Assembly: GCA_014773175.1 (NCBI GenBank)
Contig: VXCM01000824.1
Coordinates: 62,001 to 126,000, forward strand
Direction: 5' to 3'
DNA length: 64,000 nucleotides
From: Lucifuga dentata
Lineage: Eukaryota > Chordata > Actinopteri > Ophidiiformes > Bythitidae
Shown here: positions 49,901 to 63,189 of the stretch, piece by piece
How positions within the stretch are numbered: the first letter of the stretch is position 1
Layout of the letters: every line of letters starts with the position of its first letter
Notes under the pieces: model-generated
The model's database searches: none
Told to the model about the DNA's origin: nothing
The model's input: only the letters and a program-made list of their open reading frames with translations
Made by a program: the position numbers and the translations under genes

Positions 49901-52018
49901 CTTGACAGCTTCCATTTAGGAGTTCAAAAATCCAAATTTTGACTCAAGGCTTCTGAATGCTTCATATAAACTAAGTTGTGTGACGTGATTGGACACCATG
50001 TGGGAAAGCAACTATGTTTATATAGTACGGAATTCTGAATTTTGTTCAGAATTTCCAGGCAAAAGTCCTGCCATCAGAGAGGGGAGGGCTTGTTAACAGT
50101 GTTGTCAGAATAGACTTTCACTTCTCTCCTCGAAAGTATTCATGGTGTAGCACAGGTTTGTAAGCACAGCCAGTGACAGAATTAAAAAGAGAGCTGGAGA
50201 TCATTTAAAACCCTAAATACTTTGACACCTCGTCACACCTAGCCAATCACTGCATGAAGTGGGCATGATGGTTGGATTGTCAGTTATTGGAAATTTAGAG
50301 ATTTACAGATAACGATGCGCAATCCAGCCCCCCATTTCATCCCTAAAGGGTGTTTCTGATGCTCTCCAACGACCCAACAAGCTTTTTGGTTGAAGCATAA
50401 CTGCATACTACTTTTGTTGTTTTTTTCGGTCATAACATTGGTGTTCTCACTGAGGCTGGTCACTGCTCCTTTGTCGGAACTGTAGGTTTGTGCAGACACA
50501 AGCATAGGTGTAATATGTCTCATGTAAGAGAGAAATAAACTTGTGGAGTGTGTGTTTTTGTGTGTGTTCATGTGTGTTTATATGTGTTTGTGTGTCAGAA
50601 GTCTGAGCTCTCAGACAAGTTTGACTTTGACACTAGTGAATATTATGCCAGTATGCTGTTTGCACTTTCTTGTGAATGTGGTACACACAAAACCATGCAT
50701 CTAGTGCTCATGTTAGCATACATGTGCATCAAATTTATGATTAATTGGCATTCATTATGTGTGAATACACAAAATAAAAATGTACATATTCCATAAATGT
50801 TTCACTGGTTTGCCACTATAGTGCTCATAAGAACAAAACAAGTAGAATTTAAGAAAAAAAAAGATGTATTTTCCTGATTTTTGGAGTTTTAACACATTAA
50901 AACAAATAGACTGAGACATATACATATTATTCGTTTTTCTTCCCTCCTCTTTTCCTGATGTGTCCACTCGTCTTCTGTTCTCTCAGGCTAATCTGGCAGT
51001 TGAGCCTGCACTGCCTGGAGGACAATTCAAAAGGTCAGCGTGAGCAGACTGTCCAGAAAACGCACCTTTCCTCTCCCCATCTTTCCTTGGAAAGAAGACA
51101 ACAACACTTGCTGATGTGGCTTTATCTTTCAAATGCTGGAAGGCACAGGCTACTTCCACAATAGCACCACATGTATTTCATTTATTTTCTGCTCCAAAAC
51201 CATCCTCTGCTTGGCCTCCCTCTCTCTCCCCTTTCCACATTGTGGAGATTTGGGTAATAGTCTGGTCTTTTACTTTAGGCAATACAGACCTGGAGAGAAG
51301 CCAATCCTAGCTCTTGCTTTGAATAAGAAGACAGGATAGAGTTAAAGGCAGGTATTGAAGACGAGTTGTTAGGAGAACAGACAAAGAAGAAGAAGAAGCA
51401 GCACTGGGAAAAGGTTAAGAGAACCCCATGGCTCCATATTGCCTAATTCAGTACTTTCATTTTGTCACCTTCTGCTCTGTTTTTCATTTTAAATTGGGGC
51501 TTTGGAGAACAGTAAAGTTATAAAATGAGTGCACAGGATGTAATGTCTTATAATTAAAAATCTTCAGAAAGAAGAGACAAAGAATGATAAGCTGTTAATA
51601 AATGATAGAAGTGATGTGATTTTATTTTAAGATTGATCTTTTGCCATGAAAAAAAAGCACAGCTGGAGGAGCAGGTTGTTTCAGAACAGAGAAGTCAATA
51701 CATACTGCTCTACGTAGAATATTTCAGATTTGTAGGAGAGAGAGGCTGTTTGATGGCTGAAAGGTGGCGATAATGAAAAATGATATGAATGAGGGAAACA
51801 GCATGACAGAGATGGAGGTGTGAATGATAGAATGAGTGAGGGGTGAAAATGAGATTAGGTTCACATCAGCTGGCGTGTCAGCTTCAGGAATGGAAAACTT
51901 GTCCGTCTTTCTGGTCCTGATGCAGGTGTGGTAGGCTGCTTGATTGCGCTGCAATACAGATGAATCCTGCTCAGCAAACACTGATGATTTCTGATTTCAT
52001 GTGTTCTCGAACACCATG

Positions 52019-52051
<33 letters not shown>

Positions 52052-52619
52052 AGTGAGAAGGCATATGGTCTGTTACGCAAATGAATAAAAAACATTTAAC
52101 TCTGAAAATTAAAATGTTCTGTTTACTTTTGATTTATTGCTTACATAAAACCCAAAGTTTAGATACAAAATTGAGGTTTTGTGAATCTGCTGCAGAATAT
52201 AAAACCTGTTAAGATGTGGGAGAATTCTTATAAGCATATTTTAAATTAAATTCACACACTTGAGGAGTGTGGAAGTGAGTGCTGAAAAAAGAAAAATCCA
52301 AATAAAGTGAAAATTGCACACAGTAAGCTCTCTTGTTTTAGGTTTTTTTTCTTTGTTTGTTTTTGCAGTTTTCAGTGATAAATGGTGATAAAACATATCA
52401 GTTTAAACTGTTATTTTCTTAGACTTTTTCTTTTTCCACCAAAATCAAAATGTTCTTGCATTTCTTAATAGCAGTTCAAAATCGCAGTTCACATTAACTC
52501 AGGAGTTGTGTCTGGTATTACAAAATAAGGAGAAAAATGAGAAGAATCCCTCAAACAAAGAATAACAATATTCAACAGTAAATGTTTGCCACAAACACTC
52601 TGGGTGGAATTCATTTAAA

Positions 52620-53380
52620 AAAAGAAAACAATCATGGTAATTACAGTGTCACATTAAATAAGCACTGCAATAATTGAAACTCATTTATAAAACTTCCCTT
52701 ACGTTAATCAGCATGGTATCGTTCCATTAATGACACCTTGTTGCAAGGTGTTTCAGATAAAAGCCAATGAAGATCAGCATGTTTATAAGCAGCTTCAAAA
52801 TTAAGAGAGTCAAGCTGTACACTGCTTTCCTCGTGTCAAAACGAAGTTGACGTGTTAAATCAGCAAAGGAAACCCAAATTCTCTGCATTAAAGCTCCACA
52901 TTTTAAGAGATTGATACTAATATAACAGAGCTATGAGATCCACACTCTGGGATTCTGGCGCACCAGAGGTGTGCACAGCAGATGAGGCTTGAGGAAGAGG
53001 CACAGTGCCACTGGAATGTGAGTGAGTTCAGATCAAAACTCGCCATTTAAATACACTGACTGATCAGCTGGGTGGGTTTAAATATCAAATTTATTGATTG
53101 CTAACATAGGCAAATATAGTTAAAAATGTCACCCAGATTTCACACTGCTGAAATTTACCACTAGACTAAAACAGGTGTTAATTTTTGTGTGATGGTGTGT
53201 TTTATAAATTGCTTCCCCAACATGTACATAAGGAAATAACAGTAATGGCACTTTCATGAAAAACACTAAAAGATGACAGGAATGGGTGTTTATGAAATAG
53301 GGAACATGGCGGTATTTGCCCTGAGTGACACGTTAAGTCTGGCACTGTGTTTTATTAACACCCGCATTTTGTATCTAAAA
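52620..53380 (+). repeat. Dispersed repeat family R3, longest copy
   Basis: This copy shares words in the same order with 55490-55930: AAAGCCAATGAAGATCAGCA, AACCCAAATTCTCTGC, CACATTTTAAGAG, TTAATTTTTGTGTGATGG, GTGTTTTATAAATTGCTT, CACTAAAAGATGACAGG, GTGTTTATGA and GGCACTGTGTTTTATTAA. About 130 bp more, from GTCACCCAGATTTCAC, is shared with 35290-35545. The right end is near 53380; the left end is unclear. No reading frame is preserved. Confidence 0.7.
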
Positions 53381-55149
53381 TAATAAAACATGGATATGAA
53401 TATGGAGTACACATAATGAAAGTGGTAAAATCTAAAAACCTTGGAAAGCACAAGTTAAAAAGTCACAGCTGTTGTTTTCATTTGAGTAAAATGAGAACAA
53501 CACTTTGCTATTAAATGTGTTATTCTCATTTGAGTAAAATGAGGCTCAGTGCCACTAGTATGAATGCTGTCATTGCATGTCATTGCATTAAGTGGATCAA
53601 AAGTCTGTGTGATGTCTTATTATTGCTACGTCCCTGTATGAGATCTTCCATTAGGAAGTCAACTTGTCCTTCCTCTCAACTGGTTCCCTTTTATCGAAGC
53701 CTCCATCAATGGGTTTTTTTTTTTTTGTTTTGTTTTTGTTTTTTTTTTGTTTTGTTTTTTTGCATAACTCCAGGCTGAATTAGCCATTTGGTCAGACAGG
53801 CTCAAATACCAAAGGAGCTCAAAGAATAACCATTTGTCATTTACTTCTCACAGTGATGGGTATTAACACCACTGAAGTCTGTTGATGTGAAAAGACTGTG
53901 ATTAGAAATTATTCAGTTTTCTTTTGAAAGGTCTTATTGCTCTGGGAACAATTTCAATGTGTCATGAGGCGATTTCATGTTTGTGTGCTGTTTCCTTTGA
54001 GTGAGGGAAATAACAGTGATGTGCCTTTCCAGCTCCACGTTTTCTTCAGTTTAACTCTTTATCTTTTAAATGTACTTGTTTATATGCGTTGAAGGTTATT
54101 TCAGACAGAGGACAGACAATTGGGGGATAGAGCGCCATAAGAGGTTGGGGCTGAAATCCCTCATGACCTTCCAAGAAGAGCGTACGAGGCAGCATGAAGA
54201 GACGAGCATCAAGGCCAGGGTGTTATGAAGTGGCTGAAGCTCAGGCTAACACAGAAAGCAGCATCAAGGCTGCTTCTTAAAGCTATTGATCCTTTATATT
54301 CAGACCTCTGGTCCCTCTGGTTTCTTGTGTATTTGTGATTGCTTTGACTCTAGCCTTGGATGTCAGAGAGGAACAAAGCATTGCTAAATGGCTCATGCAG
54401 ACAAAGGTTCAGTGCATTGTATGTAGGAGGAGGAGAATAAACAAAAAGAAAATTCCTTTATTCTTTTTCCCTGCTTTTATTGTGTTCCTCCTGCCTTGTT
54501 TTTAGCATTCTCATGTTACAAGCTCTGTCTCCTATTTATAATTTCCTTTTTGTGTTTTGAGTTCTTGTTTCTGACTCAAGCTAATATCTAATTTCCACAT
54601 ACCCCAACCCCACCCTCTGTTTATCACTCTCTTTCTTCTTTTATTGTAGCTTGCCATAGATTGTGTCACCTATAGCCTGTGACCAGGGTGTAGTCCAGCA
54701 GTGCTGTATGTGAATTATGATGTGCTGGATCACTCCTAATCTTGTTATGGATGTTCTTGTGCCCTTGGGAGGTACATCGATGGATAGATGGAACTTTATC
54801 AGATTTCACGGTGCTTTGGGGCATAATTCATGAAAGGAGCTGTCTTGTCTTTCCTGTGTCTCAGGCATGCATGGCAGTGTTAAATGTTATTGTGTGATTG
54901 CAAGATGGAAGTGATAGCTGATGATGGCTTTGTTTAAAAAAAAAAAACTTTAATTAATCTATTTGCATTTTAATAAAATGCAAACATGAAAAAGTGACAG
55001 AAAAAGGCTCTTTGTAAAAATGACCCTCATCTGGGAAAAGTGATAAAAGCACTTCCATATACCTTATAAGTATACTAGTATAAGTACTGCAGTATAAATA
55101 GCCTGCAGTCTTAAGATGAAGTACATGGCTACCATATTTTTTAAAATTG

Positions 55150-55199
55150 TTAAAAAAAAAAAAAAAAAAAAANAAAAAAAAAAAAAAAAAAAGAAAAAA
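55150..55199. repeat. Long poly-A tract with an N
   Basis: About 22 A, an N at 55173, then about 19 A, a G and more A. Its real length is unknown. It lies just upstream of R3 copy 55490-55930 and could be a retroposon tail, but no retroposon body is clear. Confidence 0.85.
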
Positions 55200-55489
55200 G
55201 GTGTTTGGCTTCAATAAAATCTGTTTTCTGTTTTTCATGGCATTATCAGGTCAATTTGGAATAAGAACAAACAACACGACAGTGCTCATTGTATTTGAAT
55301 ATTTCTTGCAAGCAAGCAAATACCAAGGAAAACTGATTAAAATAAACTGATTTAACCTTGAAAAGCAGTGCTGTATGTACCAGAAAGAAGCCACATATAG
55401 GTTCATCTTTACTGTTTGTCCAATTTCTGATCATAATTCTTTTTTTTTTTATATTTAATAGCAGCTAGTAATCACATAATATCTGGAAA

Positions 55490-55930
55490 TACACATTTAA
55501 AAAAATCATGTAACTATACAGTGTGACACTACAGATGTGCCATGATATTTGAAGCTCATCTAAGAGCGCACTGGTGTCTGATTGCAAGCACATTGTTGTA
55601 TGGGGTGGCTCAGTTAAAAACCAATGAAGATTGGCATGTTAAACACAATCGGTGTAAAAACACAATGAACATATTAAATTGTCAAAAGAACCTAAATTTT
55701 CCACTCTTCATTTTAAAAGAGGAGCTGTAAATTTTTGTGTTAATGTGTTTTATGAATCACTTACTCAATATACACGACATGAAATACCATAGTGATGCCT
55801 CTTTCATGGGTAACACTAAAAGAGACTGGTAACAGGCGTTTATGATTGAGGGAAAGTGGTTGCATGACACTGTTTGCCCTTATTGACATGTTAGATCTGC
55901 CACTGTGTTTTATGAATTGCACCATTTATG
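55490..55930 (+). repeat. Dispersed repeat family R3, shorter copy
   Basis: This is the third member of the family described at 52620-53380, in the same orientation and about 2.1 kb downstream of it. Shared words include AAAACCAATGAAGATTGGCA, GAACCTAAATTTTCCA, TAAATTTTTGTGTTAATG, GTGTTTTATGAATCACTTAC, CACTAAAAGAGACTGG and GCCACTGTGTTTTATGAA. It lacks the region around GTCACCCAGATTTCAC that the other two copies share. Confidence 0.7.
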
Positions 55931-58699
55931 TATAAATGTAATGGATTGCAAACTTTATACGGTAAACTGTATACAGTATTTATACTCTCACATTATACAT
56001 ACAAACATCATGCCAAATGTCATATATAAAAAAATAAATTTCATTACAGTCCCATTATTTTATGTGTTCTCATACTGACAAAAAAATGCAGAAGGACGAA
56101 ATGAACATCAGTGGACTTTTTATGTAAGAGTCTAACTGAAGCAACAACTGAACTAACTTCAGGTGGTTGAAAAATAAAGACCAAAACTGTCTTGCTTGAA
56201 AAAAACTTATTACATATTCAGGGCTGCAGCAAAAGTGTACAATCATGCAGTTGAGGATAATAAAGTCTGACAGCTTCCATTTGAGAAGTAGTTCTTTTCA
56301 AATAAAACCAAGGATTTCTAAGAGAAGCAGAGGACCTCCATCATTACTTTGTGTGGGCAACCACTGAAGGTCGCCTTGACCTCTTCTTTAGCATTCTCCA
56401 TAATGACTTGGTGAAAGGTAACAAGGTCTTCATTTCTTCGAAATGTTATTCAGTAGTGGTCCCTGCTGAACTTAAAGTAAATCAATTGATCGATAAATTG
56501 AACTAGTCCATCACTAAACTCCTTATTCCCGTCTTTTTGCTTTTGCTCTTTTTGTATCAAACACCCATGTTTCTCCTGTTACATGAGAACTCAAAGAATA
56601 TTGAGTGATTTTTATTTCTCTGTCTGCCCTGTGCTTCCACAAGGCCCTGTGACCGTGATGAGCTGAAACTTTCCAAGAAAACAGACACAGAAAGTAATGA
56701 AAGTAGCCATAATGCCAGTGTTCAAAGATTGACTCTTGTCCTTGCGATCATCTCCAAAAGCACACACACTGTAAAAAAAGAAGCTGAAATAAATCTAAGT
56801 GCAAAGGGATTTTTTAAATTCTAAAGCCCTCCCTCTCCTGCTTAGATACCATTATTTACATTATTTACAGGGGTATTGGTGTCTAAAATATCTAAAATAT
56901 ACAAAATTATGCTAATAAGAGTCACGTTGTTGGCTCCACAATTTTGCATAATGGACTGTCCGCTTTAAGTGCTGCTTAGGATTATCTATGCTATGGATGC
57001 CATATACTGCACAGAATGTGTCCAGGACCTCAATTTAACTTGTTCCAGTGTTTAATTAATAGACATTTTCATCTTCATATATCACATGCACTCACATAGC
57101 ATATTGATTATATGACTTCACCTATCTTTGATTAGAATCTCAGAGGTGGTTAAAGTGCAATGTAGTGACTACATCATATGCACACGGTATAGTTATAGAA
57201 GCTTGCAGAGTGTTCATAATGTCTTTATATAAAACATGGAGCACACATCCGTGATACAGCCACCAGTGAGGACAGTACTGCTGCAGCTCAGCCCTCGCTA
57301 TTATTTTATGAGTCCCTTGAGGGTCAGGAGAGGAGAAGGATTTTGAAAGGTCTAATTAAGCAAAGCAAAATGAGAGTGTAGAGATCCTCAGTCCATGACA
57401 AGACACAAATCAGGGGCTGTTGATAGTGGACTGCAGGGCAATGGGGCTTGGCAGTGAAGACCACCTGCTGGCTTCCAGATAATGACCACCCCCTTGCTTC
57501 GGTGATTTCTCAGTTTAACTTTCTTTATAGCTAGGGGTTAGGAGGACCAAATCTCAGCCCCATTAGTCTGCGAGTGTAGCTGTTCTGTTGGATTTGCACA
57601 TAAAGAGATGAGCAACTGGGAGAAGTCTGGATGACTCCAAGTGTCCTGTTTGCTCTGTCAATGAAGAGAAAGACAAAAAAGCTGTTGTCTTTGTTTTCTT
57701 TGGTTGAAGGACAAAGAGGGGTTTTGTACTCATGAACAACTGTACTAATATTTTGATGGTGAGTTGCTTAGGATGTGGCAAATCCTTTTGTCAGGGATAT
57801 TTCCTTATTCAAAGATACAGACTGTTGGATTGGACTGAAAGAATTCTTTGTTTCATATGTTATTTACTCTGAATGGAGGATAAATGTCTCCGGGACATGG
57901 GACGACAAGGCTGTGACTGTCTGCTCTCTCCGGATCATTTCTGACTGTGAACAGAAAGACCTTGGAGTACAAAGACAACACGTTGATTATGTGAGTACAC
58001 AGGAAGGTCTCCCAACATTGTGGTGCTAATCACGTTAGCGGGCACAGACTCCAGGCAGGACAGATGCTAGGCAAGGGGCAATAGGGTTATGTTATCCTGA
58101 TTAGAAGAGGCTTTGGGGGTTTTGTGACTCTTTCCTACCTCGGCATCACCTTGCAGAGAAAACTGCAATCAATTCTCTTTGAGTCTGTCTCAATTTTTCT
58201 GAATCTCTCCCTTTCTCACTCCTTTTCTGTGTTTCTCCTCAGGCCCATGTCCAAAAAACACTAGCTCCTTACCCAGCAAAGATTGTGCCACTTTATTTCA
58301 CAGTGCGCAATTCTTTTCCTGTTATCAACTGCCTACACACAAAATGTGAGATGCTGGTGAATACTTTCATTTGTCATCTTCTGGCATCACCACAATAAAA
58401 TGTTTTAAAGCAGATTTACTCCTTTGGGACATTTTTGCCTTGATTCATATGTGTGCTTCCTCCACCATAAATTTCTCTGCAGCTCATGTACAGACCTCCA
58501 CCAGTTATTAATGCATTTTAGTACTATTTGGGAAAATTGTGCTACAGACATACAATATTTACTAGAAGTAATGTAAGTAATCTCTACTCTTGTTCATATT
58601 TATTATGGTCCTGTGATCTGCTCAAAATGTATTGAAATGTCTGGTGCATGTTTATATTTTGCAATTAAAATTGATTGCCTTGATTTGCTCCAATTATTC

Positions 58700-58990
58700 A
58701 CTCATATTACCTCCATCAAAGAGGTTATATGATCACTGGCATTTGTTTGTTTGTTATTAGAATATCTTGAAATGTTATGGACAGATTTGGATAAGATAAT
58801 GTCGAGAGGAAGACATGATTACATTTTAGAGGTGATTGGGATCATATTCTGGCTTCAGAATCGAGAAGAATTTTCTGTGCTATAAAATCAATGCTAATGG
58901 ACCAATTTCAATGAAATGTAGCATGTTGGCTCAATTATATTAATTTTTTTTTTTNTGCCTTGGCGGCTTCAGAGTGCCTTATTATAAAGT
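58700..58990 (+). repeat. Teleost dispersed repeat fragment with CCTTGGCGG end
   Basis: The segment opens CCTCCATCAAAGAGGTTATA, continues GGCATTTGTTTGTTTGTTA and TTATGGACAGATTTGGATAA, and closes TGCCTTGGCGGCTTCAGAGTG. From general knowledge this order is that of a widespread fish repeat (AAGGAGGTTATGTTTTC ... GGACGGATTTGGATGAA ... CCTTGGCGGAGGTCTG). An N at 58955 interrupts a T-run inside it. Its end lies only about 175 bp before the next exon. Superfamily not assigned. Confidence 0.55.
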
Positions 58991-59164
58991 CAGTGTTCTC
59001 ATAAGTGAATACAAGTCATTTTGTAGAGCTTATATTACAAAAAAGTAACATGCAAATGGTCACAGACAGAAAAACTAATAAACCCAACATGTAGGGTTGC
59101 CAAGGAATGCTGCAATTAACTTTACAAGTGACTCCTGTATAATAATTTTCTCTGCTTCCTTTAG

Positions 59165-59436
59165 GATCCTACATGTTGGTGAACTCCTCCCAGCATTCTG
59201 CGGGTAATCGCGCTCAGCTCCTTCTGCAGACGCTGAGTGAGAATGACACGCATTGTGTGCAGTTCAGCTACTTCCTGTATAGCCGTGATGGCCACAGTCC
59301 CGGGGCCTTGCGGGCATATGTGCGAGTTAACGGCGGTCCACTTGGCAGTTCAGTGTGGAACACATCTGGATCTCATGGCAAGCAGTGGCACCAGGTTGAG
59401 CTGGCTGTCAGCACCTTCTGGCCTAATGAATACCAG
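59165..59436 (+). CDS. ptpru: ptpru exon B: central part of the MAM domain
   Basis: This exon completes a split Gly codon from the previous exon and encodes 90 further codons, ending in phase 0 at NEYQ before the donor GTACGA (59437-59442). The acceptor is TTCCTTTAG at 59156-59164. The peptide opens [10 protein letters not shown] and carries [19 protein letters not shown], with the third MAM cysteine (THC), then [14 protein letters not shown] and [13 protein letters not shown]. As I recall the family, [10 protein letters not shown] and TGSHG-type text mark PTPRU, while PTPRM, PTPRT and PTPRK differ at these sites. Three N-glycosylation sequons (NSS, NDT, NTS) fit an extracellular location. 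The open frame runs past the donor but loses family similarity there. The rest of the MAM domain and the Ig, fibronectin, transmembrane and phosphatase exons lie downstream, outside the window. Confidence 0.92.
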
Positions 59437-61084
59437 GTACGAACCTTGTCATCTTCAGCTATAGACAGCGTACTTTTCTTATGTAGATGAATTTTCTACA
59501 TGATGCAAATGTTTGACTCCTTCAGGCTTATATTGATTTCAATTTCATTACATATAAATGAAACCTAACCAACGGTGAAACAGCTTTACAGAAATCCTCT
59601 GAAACTGTAGAGCTGAATAGCCAAATGCTATCAATAACAGTTTTCATTTTTAAGATGAAGATATGTGGATCCATTGATCAATATGCATACAGCTGCTAAA
59701 GATAAACAGTAAGGCTCTGTTGATCACTAATTTTAGCCTTAAGGTGAATCTGGTGTTAATTACTTGCATTTGCAGTTTAATTAGCTTTGAATCCCTTGTA
59801 AATGTTGTTAGTGCTTTAAGGCCCATACTAGGTTGCAAATAGGCAAGCCTGGTAGATTTTCTCACTGTTTACTGCATGTTCAGTGGACTTCAACAAATTA
59901 CACAGCACATCTTTGCCTAGTTACACCATCACTGACTGTCATCTACTGCCTTAGTCCATGCTGTTGTTGTGTAGATGGCACAGTCATGGGCATGAGGGAT
60001 CACATTTAATAATCCAATTTCTTTTTTTGTGCAAACTCTGCAGAGCTGTCAGAAAGCAATTAAGTTGAGTAGCATGAGTTTTATCAAGAACTGTCAATCC
60101 CTCTGAGTTAATTAAATTCTACTCGGCCATGTGAGATCTGACCTTCACTATGTAAATAATAGGTCTTTATAAAAACAGGGGTCGGAAGTATGGTGACATT
60201 GTTCAAGCAACATCAAAAGACTGTACAATGGGACAACATGGACATGAAAACATAGAGAAAGTTCGAGTTTTGATATAGTGGTCCAATGGCAGAATGAGCT
60301 TGATAATGACTGAGATACACAAAACATTAAGACAGTCATATTGATCATTTCTCAGGGGGGCATCGAGCTCTATCAGTATATAAGAGCACTGTGAGCTTGA
60401 CTAATCAATGTCATTATGCCACACCCCCCCTCTTGAGCTTTGCTTCTAATGAGCAAGCCAGCAATGACTCTCATTAGTAGAACTGTTCATCAACTGAATT
60501 TTACAACAAATAATGAGGTTTCTACTGTTGGACCTCGTGAATCATTACCTTTGAAACAGACAATCCTTCAGAAATTATTTATCTATATACCTTATGCTGA
60601 ATGTTTTACAATGAGTGCACAGGAAATGGATTTGTTTTGATGGACAGATAGATGAGAGAGATGCTCAGCTAGATTCTACTTCTGCATTTCAGAGGGGGAA
60701 AAATTATGTTTGGTCACTACATTTATTACTGGTTTCTTTGCAGATTAATGCTTAAATTTCAACATATCATTGATGTCAGGTAAAAACCTTGTATCTCAGC
60801 CTTGTTTGAGCTTGATGGCAGAATGTATTTGGTACATTATCTTAAGTCTTTTAGAAAGTGAAAGAGTGCAGAGAATTTGTTCAAATGTTTTTTTTTTTTT
60901 TTTNTTTTTTTTTTTTTTTTTAGTGCTCAATCTTTTAGAATTGGAGCTGCAAAACAGATACAAAAATTGATGCCATTTTGGCACAAAAATTCTAAATTGC
61001 ATAAAATCTGTAATATTGGAGATTTTTTAATATTTAAATCCATTATTTTATTCAAAATTGTATTTGAAACTCCCCAAAATTGGA

Positions 61085-61300
61085 GATGTTGGAGAAGTTT
61101 ATTACTGACACATTAACATGTAACAAATACATGTTAATGCATTACTTTTCACAGTGAGTACTTTTATTTTTGACTCTTGAGTACAATTTACTGCAAAAAT
61201 GCATTTTTTTTTTACTCAAGCACAATTGCGAATGCAAGTCTTTGCCATTGTTATATGCACACGCTTACTGAAGTGACGGATTTGAGTACTTTTCTTCCTT
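61085..61300. repeat. Fragment of a fish repeat with GAGTACTTTT words
   Basis: The segment contains GTGAGTACTTTTATTTTTGA, CTTGAGTACAATTTACTGC, TTACTCAAGCACAA and GATTTGAGTACTTTTCTTCC, which are characteristic words of an abundant fish DNA-transposon-derived repeat. A 9-bp perfect inverted repeat (TAACATGTA / TACATGTTA) lies near 61111-61135. Similar words occur around 37885, 38928 and 40450. Ends not resolved. Confidence 0.5.
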
Positions 61301-63102
61301 TCTCGTCTCACAGATCCGTAAGTAAAATGCGATGCCTCATGCGTAGGTGAGTCACTATTGTTGCATGGCTGCCAGAGAGAAGCTTCAGTCAGGAGAAGGA
61401 GGAAATAATGGGCTTATGAGGAGGAGATGACTCTGATGACAGGAGAAACAGCACAGCAGAAGGAGATAGAATGTTTAAATTGCCATTGGCAGCACAGTCT
61501 TTTTATAGAACTTCTTAAACTGCCAATGGCCTAGCTTTCATCTTGTGTGGAGAAAAAAGCAAAGCATTTTTATTTATTGGATTAACTTTACCTTTGATAT
61601 TGTGGATTTGGTCACCAATATTAGCACAGAAGATGTCTAATTGCTGAATCCAAGAAACTGAAGCAATGCATTTCAAATTCTCTTCCTCCCTTATTTCTTT
61701 CATCGTCTCACTATAACAAAAGCTGAGCGAACTGCCTCCACAGTCACACAAACCACAGCTTACATTTCTAATCCCTCAGCAGTCAAAAAGCCCATCAGTG
61801 ATGAATGGCAGGGGACCTTGTCTTGCAACACGTCACCACTCTCTTTACACTGACGAGAACAGAAAAGGGTGGATGGGGAGTTGTTGAACTGAATGTTTTC
61901 CACAATAGCACTAAATTAAACAATGCGAGCTACCCTCTGTGGCTAACCTGCAATAGTGCAATGAAAAGAGAAAGATGAACACAAGCGAGGAGAACAGAAA
62001 TGGGAAAAGAGAACAGAAAGAATAGGTTAGATTTTGAGCCTGTGTTTGAGTTCATCTCTCTTAGTATTCATCAGGGACTTTTAGCTCTGAAGCATGTTAC
62101 CTGCTGCGTGCGACTTTAAATATTAAAGGGTTTTGGTTCTATCAGCTCCATAGCAAATTTATTACGATCACTTTGGATTTGGAGCGAAAAACAGGCAGAT
62201 TTACTCAATCATTAGACTGGTAAAGCACTCCTTTGAAGCAGAGGTTGGGGAATAGACCCTCCTTATCATTGTCTCTGAGTGAAATAAATCCCAGGTGAAT
62301 ACACAGATCATTTAATAGACAGTTTTCAAATCCTCAGGTTTTTTTATTTGTTTTTTTTTTTTTTTTTTTTTTTGCTTTATTAGTTTTCAGGTCATATTGG
62401 ATTTCAGAGTTCCTTTCCTGCAGCAGAGTGATACAAAAAAATCACAAAAAAAAAATCAGTACAGCCTTTTGACTGTACAGATAAAGATGTGACAATTCTC
62501 TCAAGGTCTCTTCATGTTTCTTTAGTGTAATGAAATGCCAAGTTTCCGGCACACAGTCAGTGTTTATTCCAGATAATATTAATGTGGAATATAATTAAAA
62601 ACACCAGAAGTAAGCGATTAAGATGGTGAAAATTAATTTTATTTATTTGCATGCCTGGTGATTGATAAAACTTTCTTGATTAATTATTACTTTGCAAATT
62701 TTTATTCTGTGGGACTTTGTGTAGTGCCTTTTTAATTTGTGTTTAACATAATTGTTGCAGTTTGGTCGTTTGATTGGTTTATACTTTATATTAATGTCAC
62801 AGGGGGTGATGAGTCTTGACATACACACATGCACATATCATTTCCTCCTTCAGATTGAAACTGGAGAAAAATTGAAGGTAGTAGAATCACCTTGAGATCT
62901 CTCGATCGGAGATGTCGTGTCTGGGTGTACATTGCCATATTTCTCTCTCTCTCTCTCTCTCTCTCTTTCTGTCATATTGGTAGATGTGTTTGCTCTAACT
63001 GAAGAACCTTGTTATCAAATATTAAAGATGTTATCAGACACTCTAAGACTCTCAACTAGACCTGAGATATGTGTCCCCTTCCTCATGTCTTTTTGCTTCT
63101 CT

Positions 63103-63107
63103 CTCTC

Positions 63108-63145
<38 letters not shown>

Positions 63146-63146
63146 N

Positions 63147-63184
<38 letters not shown>
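63103..63184. repeat. (CT)n-N-(AC)n compound microsatellite
   Basis: A CT run of about 21 units with one interruption joins an AC run of about 19 units through an N at 63146. A smaller (CT)n tract lies at 62942-62966. The open frames through this tract on both strands are simple-repeat artefacts. Confidence 0.93.

Positions 63185-63189
<5 letters not shown>

Larger units (their letters stand above)
22073..59164 (+). other. ptpru: Intron of about 37 kb between the two MAM exons of ptpru
   Basis: The intron runs from GTGAGT at 22073 to TTAG at 59161-59164 and interrupts a Gly codon (G / GA) inside the MAM domain. It holds an hAT-like element (24327-24972), minisatellite (27023-27200), foldback MITE (28275-28462), repeat pair member (29480-30003), solo LTR (31213-31958), a probable element at 31970-32455, a PIF/Harbinger element (33111-33838), a palindromic minisatellite (38169-38645), a TTAA MITE (40204-40442), the 35290/52620/55490 repeat family and other fragments. 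I see nothing recognisable in 22300-24300, 25000-25900, 27300-28270, 30004-31200, 33850-35280, 35560-37900, 40450-44150, 44270-46260, 46910-52600, 53390-55480 and 55940-58690 apart from simple repeats and homopolymers. No cryptic exon stands out. Confidence 0.85.

Noticed and set aside
59437..59490. Continuation of the reading frame beyond NEYQ
   Set aside because: The donor GTACGA follows at once and the extension is not MAM-like.
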